From the NCBI GenBank assembly GCA_016177615.1, contig JACOUX010000018.1, positions 1 through 47,510 of the forward strand: a stretch of DNA of 47,510 nucleotides, in the 5' to 3' direction. Source of the DNA: Candidatus Woesearchaeota archaeon (lineage in GTDB: Archaea; Nanobdellota; Nanobdellia; Woesearchaeales; GW2011-AR4). How positions within the stretch are numbered: the stretch's first letter is position 1; every line of letters starts with the position of its first letter. The notes under the pieces were generated by a model. It saw only the letters and a program-made list of their open reading frames with translations, was not told the DNA's origin and searched no databases. Below are positions 41,844 through 47,510 of this stretch, piece by piece. A program made the position numbers and the translations under genes.

Positions 41844-42607
41844 TATTTTGGTGTGCATTGGTACACTTTATATAATGATAGTGAATCTGGAAGATAGTTT
41901 GAAAACATTTTCTTTGAGAGCTTAATCTTGAAATGCTTGGAAATGGCTGCTTCAATCTCATCCATGTCGGAAAAATGCGGATCCTGGTACTTGTTTCTTT
42001 TGTACGATTTTGGAGAGAGCAGTTTTCCGGACATGAGATTGTCCTTAAAAGCAAGCAATGAAAAAAGCATGTTGACAAGAAACCTTTCCACGGGAATGCC
42101 CACTATTAGGATTCCGTCGTCTTTTATTATGCGGCGCAGCTCTGCCATGACCTCATCAACATTCTTGACATGCTCTATGACGCTTAAGGCGTTGACAAGG
42201 GAAAACCGCTTGTCGGCAAACGGAAGGCGAGAAATATCCCCGTTCACGAAATTCGCAGCAATCTCATTTCCATGGCTCATAGTCTTTGCCTTCTTCAAGA
42301 ATTCAAACTCAAAATCAAGCGCAGTTACCTTTCCATTCCTGGACAATGTCGGCAGCATTATGCCGCATCCTGTCCCGATGTCAAGAACTCTGCCTTGTCG
42401 GATTTTTCTTTCAGGGATGCACGATGCAGCCAGCCTCAGCCTCTGCAGGAATACCCACTTCAGGAAAGGATTCCTGCCAAAATATGCAAAAGAGCAGTCA
42501 TGCTGCACAATCCCAATTCCAGAATATTTTTTTGGAAATATAAACTTCATCTTGGCTCTAAATTCCAGCTCACGAGCATAATATATAAATCTTTTTGATG
42601 CCCCCAT
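41843..42607 (-). CDS. Class I SAM-dependent methyltransferase
   Basis: This 254-residue enzyme of the Methyltransf_11 type has motif I VLDIGTGCGIMLPTL, the acidic ALDFEFEF, NGDISRLPFADKRFSLVNALSVIEHV (motifs IV-V) and ELRRIIKDDGILIVGIP. Glycan- and lipid-modifying methyltransferases look like this. The start is uncertain: the ATG at 42607 gives the full product, but a strong TATA box (ATTTATATATTAT, 42578-42590, minus) lies inside it and would favour the ATG at 42550. It is coupled to the downstream GT-C gene by a TAATG overlap. Confidence 0.8.
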   Translation of the reverse strand: MGASKRFIYYARELEFRAKMKFIFPKKYSGIGIVQHDCSFAYFGRNPFLKWVFLQRLRLAASCIPERKIRQGRVLDIGTGCGIMLPTLSRNGKVTALDFEFEFLKKAKTMSHGNEIAANFVNGDISRLPFADKRFSLVNALSVIEHVKNVDEVMAELRRIIKDDGILIVGIPVERFLVNMLFSLLAFKDNLMSGKLLSPKSYKRNKYQDPHFSDMDEIEAAISKHFKIKLSKKMFSNYLPDSLSLYKVYQCTPK

Positions 42608-42705
42608 ATTTAAATACTAGAGCTTAATGCCATAAAAAATCATGCAGGACAAAAAGCATACATAAAGTTTTATATTTTCGGCCAAATAACGAAAATTTAA
42701 CGCTT

Positions 42706-43422
42706 ATGGAAAAAAAAGAAGCCAGCGACAAAAAAAATGCAATGGATTTATCCATATTAATGCCGTGCTATAATGAAGAGTACAACATCAGGGAATGCCT
42801 TGGAAGGATTCCAAAAATGCCATGGAGCACTGAGGTGGTACTAATAGACGACGGAAGCATAGATGATACTGCTGAAATTGCGAAAAAATCAAAGGCAAAA
42901 AATACAAGGGTTATAAGCTACAAGCCTAACAGGGGCAAGGGTTATGCTGTTAGAATGGGAATAGAGGAGGCAAAAGGCAGGTTTGGAATAATCCTTGACG
43001 CAGACATGGCAACGCAGCCTGAGGAAATACCGATTGTTGTAAATCCATTGTTTGAAGGAAAAGCCGATTTCGTCAATGCCACAAGGTTTTTTTATGCAAT
43101 GGAAGAGAGTTCAATGAAGTTTCTTCACCAGCCCGGAAACAGGGTTTTTGCCATTCTGGTTTCAATGATAATAGGGCAAAAGCTGACCGACACATTGTGC
43201 GGCTTTAAGGCTTTTAGGATAGCCCCATTCAGGGGAAAATTAAAGGAAAACATGTGGCCTGATTTTGAATTGATAATCAAGGCAAAGCGCATGGGCATGA
43301 GGATTAAAGAAGTGCCTATCCACTACAAGAAGCGCACTGCAGGAGTCTCCAAAATGAAGACATTCAGGCACGGCTACAGCATGCTGAAAATGCTGATCAG
43401 AAGCATGCGAAGGGATTACTAA
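42706..43422 (+). CDS. GT2-family glycosyltransferase
   Basis: This is a 238-residue GT-A enzyme with SILMPCYNEEYNIREC, LIDDGSIDDTAEIAK, RGKGYAVRMGIEEAKG and the DxD at Asp98-Asp100 (ILDADMATQPEEIP), then DTLCGFKAFRI and VPIHYKKRTAGVSKMKTF. It fits polyprenyl-phosphate sugar synthases or the catalytic part of undecaprenyl-linked transferases, without a membrane tail. A TATA-like GTTTTATATTTT (about 42667-42678) lies 34 bases upstream of the ATG, slightly further than in most genes here. It converges on the next radical SAM gene with a 6-base gap. Confidence 0.86.
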   Translation: MEKKEASDKKNAMDLSILMPCYNEEYNIRECLGRIPKMPWSTEVVLIDDGSIDDTAEIAKKSKAKNTRVISYKPNRGKGYAVRMGIEEAKGRFGIILDADMATQPEEIPIVVNPLFEGKADFVNATRFFYAMEESSMKFLHQPGNRVFAILVSMIIGQKLTDTLCGFKAFRIAPFRGKLKENMWPDFELIIKAKRMGMRIKEVPIHYKKRTAGVSKMKTFRHGYSMLKMLIRSMRRDY

Positions 43423-43428
43423 TATAAA

Positions 43429-44859
43429 TTAATGCCCAGAAGCATTTTTCTTGCCATTTGGGGTAAAAATCCCCTTAAGAAGAGGCATTGACATCCCAAT
43501 CGTCCATTTTAGTTCTCTAAGTGAGCGTATTGTCAAAGCCAGCTCCAGCATCTTCTTCGGCCTAAAGTAGAATTTCTTGTATGCTTTTTTCTGTATCGTA
43601 AGCACATCTTCAGGCTTCAAGTCTCCCATGCTGTAATGGCCTCCTTTGATTGAATAATATCCTGTTGTTATCCCTTCCTGCGTGTCTTCAATTAGATGGC
43701 CTCCGTCTTTTAGAGTCTTGTATAGTTGAGTGCCGGGCAAAGGGACTGTAACCCCAAAATTAGCGTAATGTGGGTCAACCTCATTGGCGAATTGTATAGT
43801 TTCTTCCATGGACGCCATGTCCTCTCCCGGAAGCCCGAACATGAAAAATCCGCACACTATTATACTCTCTTTCCTGAACCATTTAATGCATTCCCTCACA
43901 TGCTCAAGCTTCAGCGATTTTTTGATGCCGTCCACAATAGACTGCCTGCCTGACTCTATTCCTATTCCTACCCTGTATACCCCTGCAAGCTTCATCTTGT
44001 GCACTAAATTCTCTGTAAGCCTGTCTGCCCTTACCCCATTCGGAAAAGATATTGCTATCTTCCATTTTTTCTCGATTATCATGTCAAGTATCTTTTCTGC
44101 CCTCTTGAATTCAAGCGTGAAATTATCATCCAGAATGTCAATCTGCTTTACTCCATATTTCTCAACAAGCATTTCCATTTCTTTTAGGACGTTTTCAGGG
44201 CTTCTTGGGCGCCAGCCGGTGTTTGCGCTTAAGCAGAATACGCAGCTGTAGGGGCATCCGCGGCTGGTTACAATTGTAGCAACAGGGTGCTTTCTTGACC
44301 TGCTGCGGTAAAGCTTTAAGTCAGGCAGCAGGTGATAGGCTGGAAAAGGTATGGCGTCAACATCCTTGATCAGTTCTTCTTTTGGGTTTGACACAACAAT
44401 TCCATCCTTCATAAAAGAGATGCCTTTTATATCCTCAAGATTTTTCGCATTATTGCTCACAACATTCCAGAATACATGCTCTCCTTCTCCCCTTACCATA
44501 CAGTCTGCCAGCGAGTTGCCCAGGAGGTAATCAAGATTTCCCAATGAAGAAGGGCCTCCGAGTATAACTGTTTTGTTAAGCCTCTTTTTTATGTCCTTGG
44601 ACAGCCTGATGACTTCTTTTATGAATACTATATTGACAGATATTCCAACAATGTCAGGATTGTATGCTTCAACTTTGGAGAACATTTCTTCATGGCCTAG
44701 CTTGTAGAGGTTTGCATCCAATATGCTGCATTCCACGCCTTTAGATTCCAGATAGGCTGCGACGTATGCAAGGCCTACTGGAGGAAATTGGGTAGGCTCA
44801 TTAATTTCCTTGGCCGTATACGAATACGGGCTTACCAGCATTACTTTTGCCTTTGCCAT
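43429..44859 (-). CDS. Cobalamin-binding radical SAM protein (class B)
   Basis: This 476-residue enzyme has a B12-binding-like N-terminal domain (VMLVSPYSYTAKEI, PPVGLAYVAAYLESKGV, GGPSSLGNLDYLL, RGEGEHVFWNVV). Radical SAM cluster cysteines are 202, 206 and 209 (SRGCPYSCVFCLS), followed by DILDDNFTLEFKRA, GIGIESGRQSIVDGI and FFMFGLPGED, and a C-terminal extension. The longer frame starts at a TTG (44889); the ATG at 44859 gives the family-like N-terminus. A minus-strand TATA-like GTTTATATTTAAC lies at about 44897-44909, and a perfect 14-base palindrome (44873-44886) sits where transcription should begin, so this gene may be under repressor control. Confidence 0.86.
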   Translation of the reverse strand: MAKAKVMLVSPYSYTAKEINEPTQFPPVGLAYVAAYLESKGVECSILDANLYKLGHEEMFSKVEAYNPDIVGISVNIVFIKEVIRLSKDIKKRLNKTVILGGPSSLGNLDYLLGNSLADCMVRGEGEHVFWNVVSNNAKNLEDIKGISFMKDGIVVSNPKEELIKDVDAIPFPAYHLLPDLKLYRSRSRKHPVATIVTSRGCPYSCVFCLSANTGWRPRSPENVLKEMEMLVEKYGVKQIDILDDNFTLEFKRAEKILDMIIEKKWKIAISFPNGVRADRLTENLVHKMKLAGVYRVGIGIESGRQSIVDGIKKSLKLEHVRECIKWFRKESIIVCGFFMFGLPGEDMASMEETIQFANEVDPHYANFGVTVPLPGTQLYKTLKDGGHLIEDTQEGITTGYYSIKGGHYSMGDLKPEDVLTIQKKAYKKFYFRPKKMLELALTIRSLRELKWTIGMSMPLLKGIFTPNGKKNASGH

Positions 44860-44872
44860 AAGATTCCAGATA

Positions 44873-44886
44873 TTAACGTACGTTAA
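44873..44886. promoter_or_regulatory. Perfect 14-bp palindrome, candidate operator
   Basis: TTAACGTACGTTAA is its own reverse complement. It lies 26 bases downstream of the minus-strand TATA-like box at about 44897-44909, over the predicted transcription start of the 43429-44859 gene. A dimeric regulator bound there would block initiation. No other copy is obvious in the window. Confidence 0.5.
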
Positions 44887-44909
44887 CAATGATGGCGTTA
44901 AATATAAAC

Positions 44910-46007
44910 TTATCTCTTTTTCTTTTTGAAGTAGTCAATTTCCTTAAGCTTTACAGAAAGCTTCAATGTTTTTATGAAATAATCAATGATTTCATTGAAT
45001 ATGTAATCCAGGTCTTTGGTTATTCTCCATGACGGATAGTCATTTCTGAATTTGGACATATCAGATATCCACCACAAATGGTCTGACTCCCTTTCTGGAG
45101 CTTCCTCAAAGTCGAGCAGGATTCCTGTCTTGGCTTTTATGGCGTCAATGGTCTCAAATATAGAGATTGAATTCTGCCTTTCCCCTCCAAGATTATATGA
45201 CTTCCCGTAAATCCCTATATTGCTTGGCTTTGGCTTTTTTATGAACTCATATAATGCAGATGCCACATCAGAGCTGTGAATCTGGTCCCTGACCCTGTAG
45301 CCCCCTCCATATATATAGTACTTTTTCTTTGTCAGCGCGCATTTGATTATATAAGGAAGATAGCCGTGCATTTCAACAGCCCTTGAGTTTTTGCCTGTGA
45401 GGCAGCCTCCCCTGAATGTCGCTGTCTTCAGCCCATAATTGATGGCGTATTCCTGGGTATAGATGTCTGCCGCAAGCTTAGAAGCCCCGAAAGGAGTGTG
45501 CCCGCACCTGTCAACAGGCAGTTCCTCATTGAAGGAATCCATCACAACATTTTCATACCTTTTCCCCATGATCTTATAGCTGAAAAAATTTGGATAATCT
45601 CCGTAGACTTTATTGGTGGACATGAATGCAAATGGAATCTTTGGATTAAGCTGCCTTGCAAGCTCCAAAAGCTGGACAGTTCCAAACGCATTTATCTGGA
45701 AGTCTTCAATTGGGATTTTAAGGCTTTTCGGATGTGATGGCTGGGCTGCAAGATGGACAATTGCATCGGCTTTTTTCACAAGCGTGGACATCAGTTCCTT
45801 GTCCCTTATATCTCCATCAACAAGCTCAAGTTTCCTGCTCTTAAAGAAATCATTTTCCTTGATGTTTGCTTTGTTGTTGCCCTTATCGCCAAAAAGGGAT
45901 TCTCTTGTGTTGTTATCAACGCTAATAACTTCATGCCCTTCCTTTAGGAAAAGCTCGCAGCATGCGCTTCCTATAAGCCCTATTCCGCCGGTTACTAGAA
46001 TCCTCAT
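44910..46007 (-). CDS. Nucleotide-sugar epimerase, CDP-paratose 2-epimerase-like
   Basis: This is a 365-residue extended SDR enzyme with GGIGLIGSACCELFL, HLAAQPSHPKSLK, FMSTNKVYGDYPNFF, HTPFGASKLAADIYTQEYAINYGLKTATFRGGCLTGKN and YIYGGGYRVRDQIHSSDVASAL. The FRGGCLTG and VRDxIHSxDV segments are the hallmark of the CDP-paratose/tyvelose 2-epimerase branch. In that branch Phe often replaces the Tyr of the usual YxxxK, as here (FGASK). The actual sugar is unknown and need not be a CDP sugar. It follows the UDP-sugar dehydrogenase after three bases, so both are co-transcribed. Confidence 0.82.
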   Translation of the reverse strand: MRILVTGGIGLIGSACCELFLKEGHEVISVDNNTRESLFGDKGNNKANIKENDFFKSRKLELVDGDIRDKELMSTLVKKADAIVHLAAQPSHPKSLKIPIEDFQINAFGTVQLLELARQLNPKIPFAFMSTNKVYGDYPNFFSYKIMGKRYENVVMDSFNEELPVDRCGHTPFGASKLAADIYTQEYAINYGLKTATFRGGCLTGKNSRAVEMHGYLPYIIKCALTKKKYYIYGGGYRVRDQIHSSDVASALYEFIKKPKPSNIGIYGKSYNLGGERQNSISIFETIDAIKAKTGILLDFEEAPERESDHLWWISDMSKFRNDYPSWRITKDLDYIFNEIIDYFIKTLKLSVKLKEIDYFKKKKR

Positions 46008-46010
46008 CCT

Positions 46011-47294
46011 TTATGACCTTCCGATGCCATGATATGTGATCCCCATTGATTTTATCTTTTCCTTGTCAAGGCAGTTTCTGCCGTCAATTACAGCATAAAT
46101 TCTCTTTTCCTTCAGCTTTTTTAAATCCATCTCCCTGAACTCTTTGTGATCAGTCACTAAAACAATATAATCGCTTTTTCCCAAAAGCTCGTCCAGATCA
46201 TTTACATTGCTTCCCGGCTTCACATGGGGATCAAATACAAACACATCCGCGCCTTTTGCCTTGAGGATATTAATCACTTCATGCGCCGGGCTTTCCCTTG
46301 TGTCATCGACATTTGCCTTGTATGCCAGTCCAAGAACACCGACTTTTGCGCCTTTCAGGGATTTTTTTAATTTTTTAAGCTCATTTTCAAGAAGCTCAAC
46401 TGTATAATGCGGCATGCTGTTGTTTATTTTACGGGCAAGCTTTAGAAATTCATGATTAAATCCGAGCTGCTTCCCCCTTTCTATCATGTAATATGGGTCT
46501 TGGGCAATGCAGTGCCCTCCCACCCCGGCACCTGGATAATGCGGCATAAAGGCAAATGGCTTTGTTGAAGCGACCTGAATGACTTCCATAATGTCAATCC
46601 CGGCTTTATCAAAGCTCTGCGCCATCTCATTCACGAATGCGATATTTATGTCTCTGAATGTGTTCTCCATTATTTTGGTCGCTTCAGCAGTTTTCAAATT
46701 GCTCACTTCAGTAACATTGGCTTCAATAATGGACCTGTAGAATTCCGCAGCCTTTTTTGCAGCTTCTTTTGTTATTCCGCCAACTACCCTTGGCAAATTA
46801 TTCACCCTAAATTTTTTATTGCCCGGGTCGATTCTTTCCGGGCAATGCGCCACAAGCAAATCGTTTTTCAGCGCATTGAATTTTTCCTTTTGCAAAATTG
46901 GCAAAACAACCTCTTCTATTGTTCCGGGATAGATTGTTGACTCTATGACTAGCAGAGAGCCTTTCTTTATGAATTTTGAGATTGTGGAGGTTGCATTCAT
47001 CACTGCAGTCAAGTCCGGAAGGTTATTGCGGTCCACTGGCGTTGGAACGCAGACAATTACCACATCAGACTTTGGGATACACTCCATGGGATCTGCTGTA
47101 GCGTGAATTTTATTCTTCAGGGATTTCAGCTTGCTGGCAATATACTCATCTTCAATAGGGCTTTCATTCCTATTGACAGAGTCTACCCTCTTCTTATCAA
47201 GGTCAAGTCCGTATACCTCAAGGTCCTTCTCAGCGCACAGGCATGCAAGCGGCAGGCCAACATAGCCCAAACCCACAATAGTAACAGTTGCCAT
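46011..47294 (-). CDS. UDP-N-acetyl-hexosamine 6-dehydrogenase (WbpA/WecC family)
   Basis: This 427-residue enzyme oxidises the C6 hydroxyl of a UDP-sugar to a carboxylate in two NAD-dependent steps. Landmarks are VGLGYVGLPLACLCAEK, VCVPTPVDRNNLPDLTAV, ESTIYPGTIEEV, HCPERIDPGN, the Lys/Asn segment TAEATKIMENTFRDINIAFVNE, the catalytic Cys in PGAGVGGHCIAQDPYY, and GLAYKANVDDTRESPA. The HCPERIDPGN and GHCIAQDPYY versions point to the N-acetylhexosamine branch rather than UDP-glucose. The start at 47294 is set by a minus-strand TATA box (about 47316-47326, centred 27 bases upstream); the ATG at 47351 lies upstream of that box. It begins a two-gene operon that makes an uronate-type sugar. Confidence 0.9.
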   Translation of the reverse strand: MATVTIVGLGYVGLPLACLCAEKDLEVYGLDLDKKRVDSVNRNESPIEDEYIASKLKSLKNKIHATADPMECIPKSDVVIVCVPTPVDRNNLPDLTAVMNATSTISKFIKKGSLLVIESTIYPGTIEEVVLPILQKEKFNALKNDLLVAHCPERIDPGNKKFRVNNLPRVVGGITKEAAKKAAEFYRSIIEANVTEVSNLKTAEATKIMENTFRDINIAFVNEMAQSFDKAGIDIMEVIQVASTKPFAFMPHYPGAGVGGHCIAQDPYYMIERGKQLGFNHEFLKLARKINNSMPHYTVELLENELKKLKKSLKGAKVGVLGLAYKANVDDTRESPAHEVINILKAKGADVFVFDPHVKPGSNVNDLDELLGKSDYIVLVTDHKEFREMDLKKLKEKRIYAVIDGRNCLDKEKIKSMGITYHGIGRS

Positions 47295-47315
47295 AGGCAA
47301 AACTAACTGCGGATG

Positions 47316-47326
47316 GTTTATAAAAT
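47316..47326 (-). promoter_or_regulatory. TATA box of the UDP-sugar dehydrogenase operon
   Basis: The minus strand reads AAAATTTTATAAACC over this region, centred 27 bases before the ATG at 47294. It rules against the 57-base longer frame. Confidence 0.6.
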
Positions 47327-47417
47327 TTTCTGGTTTACTAAAACTAAGCAAGAACCAAATTTAACCTGACTGTGTTATCCCATAATTATTTTCCTTCGTC
47401 AAATTAATCCGTTTCAT

Positions 47418-47510
47418 TTATTTCCTCATTTTGCGCAGGAAAGCCTGCCAAGGCGTCTCGAGCCTTGAAAAGTCAAGGCTCATGTGGGGTCTTACGTTAT
47501 TGTACCAATG
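47418..47510 (-). CDS. Integrase-type transposase, C-terminal end only (cut by the window edge)
   Basis: The last 93 bases read on the minus strand as 30 codons and a TAA stop: HWYNNVRPHMSLDFSRLET followed by PWQAFLRKM. The pattern YNxxRPHxSLxxxxPxxAF is the conserved end of the rve integrase core of IS481/IS3-like transposases. The catalytic DDE residues would lie beyond the window. No inverted repeat could be confirmed in the 67 bases between the start of the dehydrogenase's longer frame and this stop. Confidence 0.75.
   Translation of the reverse strand, partial: HWYNNVRPHMSLDFSRLETPWQAFLRKMRK

Noticed and set aside
42551-42607. Choosing the ATG at 42550 for the methyltransferase
   Set aside because: A TATA box inside the gene would allow it, but the extra 19 residues read like genuine helical protein, so the longer form is kept with the doubt stated.
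47295-47351. 19-residue extension of the UDP-sugar dehydrogenase
   Set aside because: The TATA box lies inside it; family members begin with the VGLGYVGLP motif a few residues from the start.
1-47510. tRNA, rRNA and CRISPR arrays
   Set aside because: I looked for T-loop GGTTCRA signatures with cloverleaf arms and for regularly spaced direct repeats and found none.

Overview
This window most likely comes from an archaeon with a compact genome, probably a DPANN lineage of the Woesearchaeota/Pacearchaeota kind. The support is an archaeal-type SRP RNA gene, a presenilin-like membrane protease, a ThiL, and TATA boxes centred about 24-28 bases upstream of at least fourteen start codons, which is the layout of leaderless archaeal transcripts. 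Mixed in are genes of bacterial flavour: the catalytic core of the leucyl-tRNA synthetase, a heptose-activation gene set, and tail-fibre-like surface domains familiar from Patescibacteria. The lineage is inferred; no 16S rRNA or ribosomal protein gene lies in the window.

Layout. Bases 1-3945: the end of a leucyl-tRNA synthetase, a small potassium channel and a ketopantoate reductase-like enzyme. Bases 3895-10142 (minus strand): a cell-surface block with two copies of the same plan, a small protein with two tandem helix-turn-helix repeats whose 3' end overlaps the start of a large secreted Asn/Ser/Thr-rich protein, plus a third secreted protein. An extremely AT-rich stretch follows (10143-10470). 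Bases 10471-16321: a presenilin-like protease, SRP RNA, an HDAC-fold deacetylase, ThiL, a branched-chain aminotransferase, an NAD kinase and a small membrane protein.

Bases 16416-47294 form one long surface-glycan island: an intein-interrupted carbamoyltransferase, four sugar-nucleotide epimerase-like enzymes, a UDP-sugar 6-dehydrogenase, two FAD mutase/amine-oxidase-like enzymes, four GT2 glycosyltransferases, three large multi-membrane proteins (DUF6798-like, YfhO-like and GT-C/PMT-like), two methyltransferases, a GmhA-HddA-HddC-like heptose set, and five B12-binding radical SAM enzymes. One intact IS sits in a divergent promoter (about 32074-32970), a hairpin-bearing repeat occurs at 14.6-14.8 kb and again at 36.6-36.8 kb, and the last 93 bases are the end of an integrase-type transposase.

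Taken together, the island probably builds and decorates (carbamoyl, methyl, heptose, uronate) a lipid-linked glycan. The N-glycosylation-sequon-rich surface proteins at 3.9-9.6 kb are plausible acceptors. The points most worth checking are the twin regulator/surface-protein cassettes, a 22-nt insertion in the SRP54-binding helix of the SRP RNA, the intein in a NodU-type carbamoyltransferase, and the density of cobalamin radical SAM enzymes. I saw no tRNA or rRNA gene and no CRISPR array.
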